Source: Sphingomonas sp. G-3-2-10
Lineage (GTDB): Bacteria; Pseudomonadota; Alphaproteobacteria; Sphingomonadales; Sphingomonadaceae
Reading direction: 5' to 3'
Assembly: GCF_012927115.1 (NCBI RefSeq)
Contig: NZ_JABBFY010000001.1
Location: 1,302,001-1,366,000, forward strand
DNA length: 64,000 bases
The notes below the pieces were generated by a model. It made no database searches, was not told where the DNA came from, and worked only from the letters and a program-made list of their open reading frames with translations. Made by a program: the position numbers and the translations under genes. Shown one piece after another: positions 1 through 8,191 of the stretch (the first letter of the stretch is position 1; each line of letters begins with the position of its first letter).

Positions 1-3000
1 GCCGTGCCGGTGATGTTCAGGATCGCGGTCACGCCCTCGGCATTGGTCGTCGCGCTGATGTCGATCGTCGGATTGTAGGTGTTGCCCCCTCCGAAACGGA
101 TCGTGCCGCGATTGACGGTGAAGCGCTTGCCCGCGAATTCATAGGTCCCGCGCACCAGCGTCGCGTTGCCGGTGATCTGCGGACTGGCCGAAGTGCCGCG
201 CACGAAGATGTTGGCGCGCCATTCGGATTCCAGCCCCATGCCGTTGATGAACAGCTCGTTCTCGGCCCGGATACGCAGGTCGAGATCGAACCGGCCCATC
301 GCCGCCGCCTGCGCGCGCTGCTCGGGCGTCTTGAACACGTCGCTCTTGCGCCGCACGCCGGTCAGCTCGGCCACGTCGGCCGCGCCTTGGCGGATCACTT
401 CGTAGCGGGCGTTGGGGATATCGAGCGTACCCGCGATCTTGCCCCCGTTCGGGCCGCCGGTGATCGTGATCTTGCCCGTCGCGGTGGCCGACAGCGCGTC
501 GCTGCGCGCCAGCCGGGCATTGTCGAGATCGGCGGTGATGTTCATCGGGAAGCCCGCGTCGGAAGACAGGCCGATCGTCCCGCTGGCCTTGACCGTGCCC
601 GATCCCGCAACGGCGTTCATGCTGTCGATGATCAGGCTGTCGTCATTGAACCGGCCATCGATGCTCAGCTTCGACAGGCGCGTGCCATAGGTCTCGTTCT
701 CATAGGTCAGGTTGCTCGCGCGGACGACGCCCGAGAAATCGGGCGCGCGCACCCGGCCGGAAAAGTCCGCCGCGATCCCGATCGGTCCGTCCACCTGCTG
801 GTTGGCGAACCCGGCGAGCGAGAAGATCACCGCCGCCGGACCGTTATAGCGCACCCCGCCCGAAAGCGGCGCGGCAAGCAGCCGCTCCTGCCAGCTTCCC
901 GCGCTCGGCCCCAGCGGGCTGAGCGTCGCGACCATCCGGCCCACGGTCGTATTGCCGCGCCGGATCAGCGCGCGGGCATCGCCGCCATCCTGGGTCAGCT
1001 TGCCGATGAAGACCATGTTCACCGGCACCGAGACCTGCGCGAGGCTGGCCCGGGTGAAGTTCGAAATCTCGATCCGGCCATTGGCGGTGGGGAAGCTGCT
1101 CGGCGTGGGCTGCGAGAAATCGAGGCTGCCCGTCGCCGTGCCACCGATGCCCAAGCCAGGGATGAAAACATTGGCCAGCGCCAGATCCATGCTGTCGACG
1201 CGCGTCTGGAAAGTCAGGCCCGCGCCATAGGTGCCGGCGATCCGCGCGCTGCCGCGATCGAAGGCGATGCGCGTCGGCATCAGCTTGTAGGTCGATCCTT
1301 CGAAGGTGATCCGGGCAGGCGCGTCCTTCGGCGTGCGGAAACCGACGCCGCCGCCCTTGCCGTCCACCGCGACCAGCCATTCCTTCGGCCGGAACAGGGC
1401 ATTGGCCGCGACCTTGAACGGCACCCCCGACGATCCGTCGAGATAGGCCTGCGCCGTCCCGCTGCCGCCCTTGTAGTCGATCTTCACTCGCGCGGTCTTG
1501 ACCGTGAAACCGCCGCTGCGCATCGCCGCGACCTGCGCGTCGGCGGTGATCTCCGGCGTGTCCTTCAGCAGCACATTGCCGCGGATGATCGCACGCCCGA
1601 TGCTCAGCTCCGCCACGCCCGGGATTTTCGCATTGTTCGCTCGCGCGTCGAAATCGGCGCGCTGGATATTGCCCTCAGCCGAAAGCAGCGCATTGCCGGT
1701 CACGCCCGATCCGACGAAATCGAGCCGCCCTGCGAACGGCCCCGCCGGGACCTGTTGCAGCTTTCCGGTCACGTCCATCCCCGCAAAACGCCCGCTGCGG
1801 ATATCGATCGTCAGCGCGTTACCGGTCTGCACCAGCACATTCGCGGTGAACGGCCCATAATCGGTGTCGCCCTTCGCATCGATCGCATAGGCGCCGCTCG
1901 GGCTGCCCTTCACCAGTGCTTCGAGATTGACGAGACCGACGCCGACACCCGGACGCGGCGCGCGCAGCGCCACTACGGGCGCGGTCAGCGATCCCGTAAC
2001 CCGCGCGGTGATCGGGCCATAGCGCTCCGAATAGCCATCGGCGTTGAGCAGCAGCGTGCCGTTGGTGTCGTATCGTCCCGATCCGCCGGTGATGCGGAAT
2101 TCGGGCGCGTTCAGCCGCAATTCGCTGAAGGTGACGATCCCGTTCTGGTCGAACCCGACCTTGGCGGTAGCGGCGGCATTGCCGCCCAGGAAGGTGCGCA
2201 CCCCGTCGCTGAAGATGCGCGTGCTGGTGCCCGCGACATGGCCGCGAATGCCCCAGCCGCCGCCGGGTGCCGCATAGAGCTCGGCGTCGGTGGTCAGGTT
2301 GACCACGCCCACGCCGTCGATCTCGTAATCGTTGACCCGCCCCTTCAGCGCGCCGGCATAATGGCCATTGCCCAGATCGGCGGCAATCACCGCTGTGGCG
2401 TCGACCCGGTCGGACTTGAGCTTGAGATTGTCGGACAGCAACTGGTCGCCCGAAATGGCGAGGTCGCCCTGCACCGTCAGATTGGTCACCAGCCCGCCCG
2501 CCGCTTCGTTCAGCCCCGATACCCGCGCGGCCTTGGCCGTGATCGGCACCAGGATGCGATCGGCATCGACCCGCGCCTTGCCCTCGGCGAACAGTTTCTC
2601 GACCCGGATCTCGCCGAAGCCGAGGATTGCGGCCTGCAGCTTGTAATCAACGATCGGCCGCGCGAACTGGCCGTTGAGCAGCATCGCGAAACGCACGTCG
2701 CGGCCGACCAGGTTGGGCGCGATCGCGCCGGGAGTCAGCAGCACCGCTTCGGTGCGGAAATTGCCGAAGCTGTTGCCCGCAAAGTCGAGCAGACCTTCGG
2801 CGGTCACGTCGAGCGCGCTGGAGCGAAGGTGCAGCTTGGTATCCGCCTTGCGATCCGCCCAGGCGAGATCGAGCGCGATGTCGAGATTGGGGGACGCCAG
2901 CCGCTCGACGGCCCCCTTCATGTACAGGCCCGGATTGGCGATCCCTCGCACGGCATAGGTGCCGTCCTTCGCGGTGATCGCCAGATCGGCGAGTTCGGCG

Positions 3001-3818
3001 CCGCCCAGCGTGCTGACCGCCTGCCCCTTCCAGTTCTTCCAGCTGCCGTCGCCGGTGATCGAGAAGGTCAGCGGCTGATCCACCCCCGCCAGCCCGGCGA
3101 CCAGGCCGTTGGCGGGCGCGTTCAGCCGCATGTCGATGTCGAGCTTGTCCTGATCGGGCACCGCGTCGAGCTTCACCGCCAGCAGGTCGCCGCCGGCGAT
3201 CCCCGGCCCGCTCAGTGTGCCGCCATTGGCGTCGATCTGCGCTCGCCCGCCCGAGATGTGCGCCTTGCCCGCCAGCTTCGCGATGTGGCGCTTGCCGGTC
3301 ACCGCAGTGCCGATCTCGATCCGGGCGATGTCGATCTTGCCGATGTCGATATCGATGTCGGGCAGCAGCGGTGCGTTGGGATCGCTGGTCGTCGATTTGA
3401 GCGCGGGTAGCCGGTCGAGCTTCACCAGCGGGCTGGTAAGCGAACGGACATCGACATGGTTGGACAGATATTGGAAAGGCCGCCAGTCCATCGCCAGTTC
3501 GGGCACGGTGGCGAATGCGCCCTTGCTGTCGCGCACCTCGACGTCGCGCAGCACCATTGCGCCGTACAGGGATCCGTCGATCCGGCCGACGCGGATGTTG
3601 AGGCCCGACGCCATCGTATAGTTGCTGATCTGCCGCGCGACGAATGCCCTGCCCGGCCCGGTGTTGATCGCCAGCAGCGTCGCGCCGAGGATCAGCGCGA
3701 TCGCCACCAGCGTGATCGCCACCCATTTGGCGACGCGCTGCCACACCGGCCGCCGTTCGACGACGGTGACCGTCTCGGTCTCGGTGGCGGGGGCCTGCTC
3801 GGGCGTATCGGGAGCCAT
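1..3818 (-). CDS. tamB: TamB, inner-membrane part of the translocation and assembly module (partial, C-terminus beyond window)
   Basis: The frame starts at ATG 3818 and runs off the left edge after about 1272 codons, so only the N-terminal and central parts are present. After a short charged head (MAPDTPEQAPATETETV) there is one membrane segment around residues 35-55, then a long low-complexity beta-rich region full of IDIDIGKID-like alternations, as in AsmA/TamB proteins. TamB anchors in the inner membrane, spans the periplasm and works with TamA in outer-membrane protein or lipid delivery. The start overlaps the tamA stop by one base (TGATG), so the two are probably translationally coupled. 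The conserved C-terminal TamB (DUF490) domain should lie outside the window. Family assignment is firm because of the TamA partner. Confidence 0.9.
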   Translation of the reverse strand, partial: MAPDTPEQAPATETETVTVVERRPVWQRVAKWVAITLVAIALILGATLLAINTGPGRAFVARQISNYTMASGLNIRVGRIDGSLYGAMVLRDVEVRDSKGAFATVPELAMDWRPFQYLSNHVDVRSLTSPLVKLDRLPALKSTTSDPNAPLLPDIDIDIGKIDIARIEIGTAVTGKRHIAKLAGKAHISGGRAQIDANGGTLSGPGIAGGDLLAVKLDAVPDQDKLDIDMRLNAPANGLVAGLAGVDQPLTFSITGDGSWKNWKGQAVSTLGGAELADLAITAKDGTYAVRGIANPGLYMKGAVERLASPNLDIALDLAWADRKADTKLHLRSSALDVTAEGLLDFAGNSFGNFRTEAVLLTPGAIAPNLVGRDVRFAMLLNGQFARPIVDYKLQAAILGFGEIRVEKLFAEGKARVDADRILVPITAKAARVSGLNEAAGGLVTNLTVQGDLAISGDQLLSDNLKLKSDRVDATAVIAADLGNGHYAGALKGRVNDYEIDGVGVVNLTTDAELYAAPGGGWGIRGHVAGTSTRIFSDGVRTFLGGNAAATAKVGFDQNGIVTFSELRLNAPEFRITGGSGRYDTNGTLLLNADGYSERYGPITARVTGSLTAPVVALRAPRPGVGVGLVNLEALVKGSPSGAYAIDAKGDTDYGPFTANVLVQTGNALTIDIRSGRFAGMDVTGKLQQVPAGPFAGRLDFVGSGVTGNALLSAEGNIQRADFDARANNAKIPGVAELSIGRAIIRGNVLLKDTPEITADAQVAAMRSGGFTVKTARVKIDYKGGSGTAQAYLDGSSGVPFKVAANALFRPKEWLVAVDGKGGGVGFRTPKDAPARITFEGSTYKLMPTRIAFDRGSARIAGTYGAGLTFQTRVDSMDLALANVFIPGLGIGGTATGSLDFSQPTPSSFPTANGRIEISNFTRASLAQVSVPVNMVFIGKLTQDGGDARALIRRGNTTVGRMVATLSPLGPSAGSWQERLLAAPLSGGVRYNGPAAVIFSLAGFANQQVDGPIGIAADFSGRVRAPDFSGVVRASNLTYENETYGTRLSKLSIDGRFNDDSLIIDSMNAVAGSGTVKASGTIGLSSDAGFPMNITADLDNARLARSDALSATATGKITITGGPNGGKIAGTLDIPNARYEVIRQGAADVAELTGVRRKSDVFKTPEQRAQAAAMGRFDLDLRIRAENELFINGMGLESEWRANIFVRGTSASPQITGNATLVRGTYEFAGKRFTVNRGTIRFGGGNTYNPTIDISATTNAEGVTAILNITGT

Positions 3819-5962
3819 CAGAACGCCTGCCCGATCGAGATGTAGAGCGAAATGCGGGACTCACCCTGCTGCCGGTTGATCGGCGTAGCGACATCGACGC
3901 GAAGCGGACCGAAATTGGTGTAGAATCTACCGCCGATTCCGGCGCCGAACCGGATATTCTTGCCGGTCGGATACAGGCCCTCATACACCTGTCCCGCATC
4001 GATAAACGGTACAATCCCGAAGTTGCCGAACCGATACCGTGCTTCGATCGCGAACTCGGCGAGGCTGCGTCCGCCAACCGGCTTGCCGTCGGGCGAGCGG
4101 GGGCCGAGTTCCTGATAGCCGAAGCCGCGCACCGATCCGCCGCCGCCCGCGTAATAGCGCCGCGACGGCGCGAGGTCGTCGCGGTCGATGCCGGGGATCG
4201 ATCCGACGCGGGCGCGCCCGGCGATCACGATGCTCGGCGTCACCGGATAATAGGCCGTGCCTTCTACCATCAGCCGGGCATAGGGCCGCGCCGCGCCGCG
4301 TACCGATGCCTCGGGGCTGACATTGGCCTTGATCCGGAACCCGCGCGTCGGGTTCAGCAGATTGTCCGAGGTATCGTAGCCGAGAAATGCCGGAAGCGCG
4401 CCGATCAAATAGGTGCCGCGATCGCGTACGCCGCGGTTGAAGTTGAACCGGTCCTCGTTCGACCCGACGATTTCCAGCCCGTAATAATAGGTCCAGCGCT
4501 TCTGCCAGATCGGCGTGGAATCGCGCGAAATGCGCGCGGAGAAGCTGCCCGTGAAGGACTCGTACGCATCGAAATTGCTGCGATTGACCGACAGGCCCAG
4601 CGTCAGCGTCCGGTCGCGCTGGCGCCAGTTCGAGCGGCGGAATGTCACGCTCGCCCCCTGCTCGCTGGTGCCGATCACGCCCGATGCGATCAGTGCGCCT
4701 TCGGGCGGGAACAGATTGCGGTGCGTCCAGCTCCCTTCGAGCCTGATGCCCTGCCCGGTGCTGTAGCCCAGCTCGCCCGCCAGGGTGCGGGGCCGCCCGG
4801 CGGTCTGGCGCACGAGCAGGTCGACATATTCGGTGCCGTCCGGCCCCTTCTCGCCCGTTCGCACCGGTTCGACCGAGACGGTGGAGAACAGGCTGGTCGC
4901 AATCAGCGCCTCACGCAGATCGTCGACATGGCGGCTGTCGTAAAGCTGGTCACGGCGGAAGCGGGCAAGCACCGCGATATGATCGACCCCGAACACCTGG
5001 CGGCGCCCTTCGGTCTGGAACCCGCGAAAGCTGGCGCGCGGCCCGACATCGACCGGCAGCGTATAGTCGCCGGTATAGGCGACCTCGTCGAGCAGGATGT
5101 CGCGCTCGCCCACCTGCGCAAAGGGATAGCCCTGTTGCGGCAGGCGCAGGCTCACATTGGCTTCCGCGCCCTGCACCCGGTCGGCCTCCAGCGGATCGCC
5201 GGTCTTGAGCGGCAGTTCGCGCAGGATCAGGTCGGCAGGCACGGTCGGATCGGCGACCACATCGATCGTGCCGATGCGATAGAGCGGTCCCGGCGTCGCG
5301 GTAATCACCGCCGCCAGCCGGCCCGAATTCTGCGGGCGCTGCTCGATCGTCGAGATCGCGGTCGCGTCATAATAGCCCAGCGACTGCATCAGCCGCAGCG
5401 CCAGCCGCTCATCCTCGGCCGCGCGAGCGGAGACCATCGCGGAATTCGCCGCCTTGCCCTTGCCACGCCGCAGCGCCGAGAGTTCGCGGAACCGGTCTTC
5501 GGCGCCGATCGCGTCCAGCCCGTCGACTTCCCATTCGTAGAACAGAACGACGGTCTTGCCGTCCTTCACGCCTTCGATCTCCGCGGGTGGCGCCAGCGCA
5601 AACTCCGAAAGCGGCGGCAACGCCTGCGCGAATTCCGGTTCTTCCTGCTTGATCGCTTCCAGCTTGCCTTCCAGCGCCGCGGTCAACCGCTCGAGCGCAC
5701 TCGCGCTGGACTCAGTCGCGCCGGGCGTGGGGGTGATCGGCGTAAGCGGCGCGTCGATATCGTCGCCGATCGGCGGCATCGCAGCTTCGAACACGTCATC
5801 CGGAACGATGGTTTCGTCCTGCGGCTGGCTCTCGGCAGGCGGCGGTGTTGGAGCAGGCATGGGCGCGCCCTGTCCCGGCTGGCCCGGCGACGCGATCTGC
5901 GCGCACGCCACCCCCGGTAGAAACGCCACGCCGGCCAACAGCGCAGCGCAAACCCCTTTCAC
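3818..5962 (-). CDS. tamA: TamA, Omp85-family outer-membrane protein
   Basis: The protein has a signal peptide (KGVCAALLAGVAFLPGVACA), a proline-rich linker, POTRA-like domains in roughly residues 130-380 and a 16-strand-type barrel ending in the typical terminal Phe (SLYISIGQAF). The motif RRYYAGGGGSVRGFGYQ is the VRGF/Y signature of Omp85 barrels. I chose GTG 5962 because the signal peptide begins there; TTG 5977 and a longer frame from 6061 are also open. Length from GTG is 714 residues, longer than enterobacterial TamA mainly because of the acidic N-terminal linker. It is the first gene of the tamA-tamB operon. Confidence 0.9.
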   Translation of the reverse strand: MKGVCAALLAGVAFLPGVACAQIASPGQPGQGAPMPAPTPPPAESQPQDETIVPDDVFEAAMPPIGDDIDAPLTPITPTPGATESSASALERLTAALEGKLEAIKQEEPEFAQALPPLSEFALAPPAEIEGVKDGKTVVLFYEWEVDGLDAIGAEDRFRELSALRRGKGKAANSAMVSARAAEDERLALRLMQSLGYYDATAISTIEQRPQNSGRLAAVITATPGPLYRIGTIDVVADPTVPADLILRELPLKTGDPLEADRVQGAEANVSLRLPQQGYPFAQVGERDILLDEVAYTGDYTLPVDVGPRASFRGFQTEGRRQVFGVDHIAVLARFRRDQLYDSRHVDDLREALIATSLFSTVSVEPVRTGEKGPDGTEYVDLLVRQTAGRPRTLAGELGYSTGQGIRLEGSWTHRNLFPPEGALIASGVIGTSEQGASVTFRRSNWRQRDRTLTLGLSVNRSNFDAYESFTGSFSARISRDSTPIWQKRWTYYYGLEIVGSNEDRFNFNRGVRDRGTYLIGALPAFLGYDTSDNLLNPTRGFRIKANVSPEASVRGAARPYARLMVEGTAYYPVTPSIVIAGRARVGSIPGIDRDDLAPSRRYYAGGGGSVRGFGYQELGPRSPDGKPVGGRSLAEFAIEARYRFGNFGIVPFIDAGQVYEGLYPTGKNIRFGAGIGGRFYTNFGPLRVDVATPINRQQGESRISLYISIGQAF

Positions 5963-6101
5963 ACCAACCCCTTTCAAACGACCCGCACGCCTCCCTCGGC
6001 TGTCCGTATAGCGGACATCCCCGCTGCGTAACGGCCCAAACACGATTTGGCTCCAAAACATGCGCCAAGTGCATCATTTGGCGCGACAACTGGCGGAACC
6101 T

Positions 6102-6545
6102 TCAGCGGTCGAGCGCCTCGACCCCGGCTTCGATCCGGTCGAGCATCTCGCTGAAGCGCGCGAGTTCGGCTTCGTCGATCCCCTCGAAAATGCGCCGCTC
6201 CATCTCCAGCGCCTTGGGGGCGATCTGTTCGTAAAGCGCCCAGCCTGCGCGGCTGAGCGCAAGCAGGTGGGATCTCTGGTCCTCTGGATTGGGTGCACGC
6301 TCCACCAGCCCGCGATCGGCCAGCGCGATCGCGGCGCGGCTGACCGTCACCTTGTCCATCCGCGTCCGCCCGCACAGCGCCTGCTGGCTCATTGCCCCGC
6401 CCTCGGCCAGCACGGCGACCAGCCGCCATTCCGAAATCTTGAGCCCGAACAGCGTGCGATAGGCCGTCGCGATCGCATCCGAAATCGCGTTGGACGCGAT
6501 CGACAGGCGATAGGGCAGGAACTGATCGAGCTTCAGCGTAGTCAT
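6102..6545 (-). CDS. MarR-family transcriptional regulator
   Basis: This 147-residue protein has the MarR winged-helix layout: an N-terminal dimerisation helix, then helix-turn-helix and wing (LKISEWRLVAVLAEGGAMSQ, DKVTVSRAAIALADRGLV, then an NPEDQRSH wing), and a C-terminal dimerisation helix. ATG 6545 (MTTLKLDQF) fits the family start better than the upstream in-frame ATG at 6575. It is divergent from the GntA/DUF1989 pair and shares a 119-bp intergenic space with it. MarR regulators commonly control themselves and the divergent neighbour, so this protein probably senses a metabolite or toxic compound linked to that pair. The ligand cannot be read from the sequence. Confidence 0.85.
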   Translation of the reverse strand: MTTLKLDQFLPYRLSIASNAISDAIATAYRTLFGLKISEWRLVAVLAEGGAMSQQALCGRTRMDKVTVSRAAIALADRGLVERAPNPEDQRSHLLALSRAGWALYEQIAPKALEMERRIFEGIDEAELARFSEMLDRIEAGVEALDR

Positions 6546-6664
6546 GCGTTCACCGTGGAACCTCGCGTGCGCCAATGCAACGCAGTGATGGAACCCTGCC
6601 CTTCACGGAACGTAGTACCGCGACGAAGGGCGACAATAAAACAACCCCATTTCCGCGAGTTAAC
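6546..6664. promoter_or_regulatory. Divergent promoter region between marR-like gene and the N-oxygenase gene
   Basis: The 119 bp must hold promoters in both directions and probably the MarR operator. The half nearest the N-oxygenase gene is A/T-rich (GACAATAAAACAACC around 6632-6646), unlike the surrounding DNA. I could not identify a convincing long palindrome by eye, so operator placement is open. Confidence 0.45.
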
Positions 6665-7351
6665 ATGTTCCAATGGAAACACGAAGCGCACGACCAGCTG
6701 GAGGCGCTTCTTTTCGATCACGTCCGGGACGCGGCCTTTCCGTGCGTCGGCGCCAAATCGGCGCTCGCGCGCGGCACGCTCGAAGTGCTCGCCTGCAACC
6801 GCATCGACAGCGCGTGGGACGATCTGCGCATCCATGACCGGCTGATGCACTTCGCCTGGGCCTATGCGCAGGACAAGACGCTGTTCCGCAGCTTCGCCGT
6901 GGTGTTCGACGGCCCCTGCGATCTCGACGAAGCCGCGTTCGAAGCCGCGCTCTGGTCCCGCGTCCAGTCGCTGTCCGACAAGGATGTGTGGCGCGGACAG
7001 GATTATGATCCGGCGGTCAGCCCCGATCCCGCCAACCTGCATTTCTCGCTCAGCTTCGGCGGCGAAGCCTTCTTCGTCGTCGGCCTGCATCCCCATGCCA
7101 GCCGCCCCGCCCGCCGCTTCGATCGCCCAGCGATGGTCTTCAACCTGCACGATCAGTTCGAGCAGCTGCGCGAAGCCGGCAAATATGAGGGCCTGCGCGA
7201 AAAGATCCTGATCCGCGACGAAGCGCTGGCCGGCGACCGCAACCCCATGCTCGCCCGCCACGGCGAAGCCAGCGAAGCGCGCCAGTATAGCGGGCGCATG
7301 GTGGACGAAAGCTGGCGCTGCCCGTTCAGCTATTCCGGAGACGAACGATAG
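6665..7351 (+). CDS. YqcI/YcgG (GntA-type) heme-dependent N-oxygenase homologue
   Basis: The product (228 residues from ATG 6665; an in-frame start at 6575 would add 30) matches the YqcI/YcgG family, PF08892. Visible family features are the FPCVGAKSAL segment near the N-terminus, the FSLSFGGEAFFVVGLHPHAS block with its conserved His-Pro-His, the RPARRFDRPAMVFNLHDQF block, and the terminal WRCPFSY motif. Characterised members are heme enzymes that N-hydroxylate guanidino groups: GntA in guanitoxin biosynthesis and DcsA acting on arginine in D-cycloserine biosynthesis. The substrate here is unknown. The gene is directly coupled to a DUF1989 gene and divergent from a MarR regulator, which suggests a small catabolic or detoxifying pathway rather than a toxin cluster. 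Confidence 0.8.
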   Translation: MFQWKHEAHDQLEALLFDHVRDAAFPCVGAKSALARGTLEVLACNRIDSAWDDLRIHDRLMHFAWAYAQDKTLFRSFAVVFDGPCDLDEAAFEAALWSRVQSLSDKDVWRGQDYDPAVSPDPANLHFSLSFGGEAFFVVGLHPHASRPARRFDRPAMVFNLHDQFEQLREAGKYEGLREKILIRDEALAGDRNPMLARHGEASEARQYSGRMVDESWRCPFSYSGDER

Positions 7352-7944
7352 ACACGATCGAAATCCCCGAACGCAGCGGCACCGCCTTCCGGCTCGCCCG
7401 TGGCGAAACCCTCACCGTGATCGATCCGCGCGGCGAGCAGGTCGCCGATCTGCTCGCGTTCAACGCCGATGACGTGGACGAAGCCATCTCGTCGGGCCGC
7501 ACGCTCGATTATGCCTCGCGCATCTATCTCACCACCGGCGACAAGCTCTGGTCGAACCGGTCGAACGTGATGCTGGAAATCATAGAGGATAGGGTCGGCC
7601 GCCACGATTTCCTGCTGACCCCTTGCTCCGCAGATACCTTCCGATTGCTCTACAAGGACCTGCCTCCGCATCGCGGCTGTTTCGGCAATCTCGCCGCCGC
7701 GCTGGAGCCCTATGGCATCGGCCCGGACCGTATCCCCACCGCCTTCAACTGCTTCATGAACGTGCCGGTCGATGGCGAAACCGGCGAACTCAAGGTGCTG
7801 CCCCCGATCAGCAAGGCCGGCGACCATATCAAGCTGCGCGCGGAGATGGATCTCATCATCGGCCTCACCGCCTGCTCCGCGCCGGATTCGAACGGCGGCA
7901 GCTTCAAGCCGATCCATTACCGCGTGGAATCGGCACAACGCTGA
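7348..7944 (+). CDS. DUF1989 (urea-carboxylase-associated family) protein, apparent ATA start
   Basis: The family starts with a conserved stretch like TIEIPERSGTAFRLARGE, which here begins immediately after an ATA codon at 7348 overlapping the upstream TAG. No ATG, GTG or TTG lies at the right place; the first ATG (7417) would remove 23 conserved residues. A GGAG at 7337-7340 sits 7 bases before the ATA, ideal for a start. The 198-residue protein carries the family blocks IDPRGEQVADLLAF, SNRSNVMLEI, DLLLTPC-like (DFLLTPCSADTF) and FNCFMNVPVD. Some DUF1989 proteins are subunits of carboxyguanidine deiminase in guanidine degradation, so pairing with a guanidine-type N-oxygenase is chemically suggestive. 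Function here is inferred, not shown. Confidence 0.75.
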   Translation: MDTIEIPERSGTAFRLARGETLTVIDPRGEQVADLLAFNADDVDEAISSGRTLDYASRIYLTTGDKLWSNRSNVMLEIIEDRVGRHDFLLTPCSADTFRLLYKDLPPHRGCFGNLAAALEPYGIGPDRIPTAFNCFMNVPVDGETGELKVLPPISKAGDHIKLRAEMDLIIGLTACSAPDSNGGSFKPIHYRVESAQR

Positions 7945-8062
7945 ACGCAACCGACGATTGCAAAAACTGCAATGCTACCGGTAACATTACGCACTTGCGG
8001 AATCATCTGCTGCGGTGCACAAAGCACGTGCCTTTCAGGCATCCTCTCCTAAACCTTTCAAA

Positions 8063-8091
8063 GGCCGCCCTTCGGGGCGGCCGTTTTTTTT
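8063..8091 (+). terminator. Rho-independent terminator
   Basis: An 8-bp perfect G/C stem (GGCCGCCC at 8063-8070 and GGGCGGCC at 8075-8082) with a TTCG tetraloop is followed by G and then eight or more T residues. It lies about 120 bases after the DUF1989 stop and should end that two-gene transcript. Confidence 0.9.
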
Positions 8092-8127
8092 CGTCCTCCA
8101 CCTCCCCCTCTAGGAGGACGAATCGGG

Positions 8128-8176
8128 GAGCGCCGGGCGGAAGGCTTTCCCCCTACATCGTCTCCGCCCGGCGCTC
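8128..8176. repeat. 14-bp perfect inverted repeat between convergent genes
   Basis: GAGCGCCGGGCGGA at 8128-8141 is exactly complementary to 8163-8176, with a 21-base loop. There is no T-run on either side, so it is not a standard terminator. It may protect the 3' end of the aldehyde dehydrogenase message or be a small dispersed palindromic element. Confidence 0.6.
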
Positions 8177-8191
8177 TTCGCCCGGAGAACC

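Noticed and set aside
387..3410. A 1007-codon open frame on the plus strand opposite tamB
   Set aside because: It is Arg/Asp/His-rich with no domain-like pattern and lies exactly antisense to the real tamB frame. High GC content keeps such frames open.
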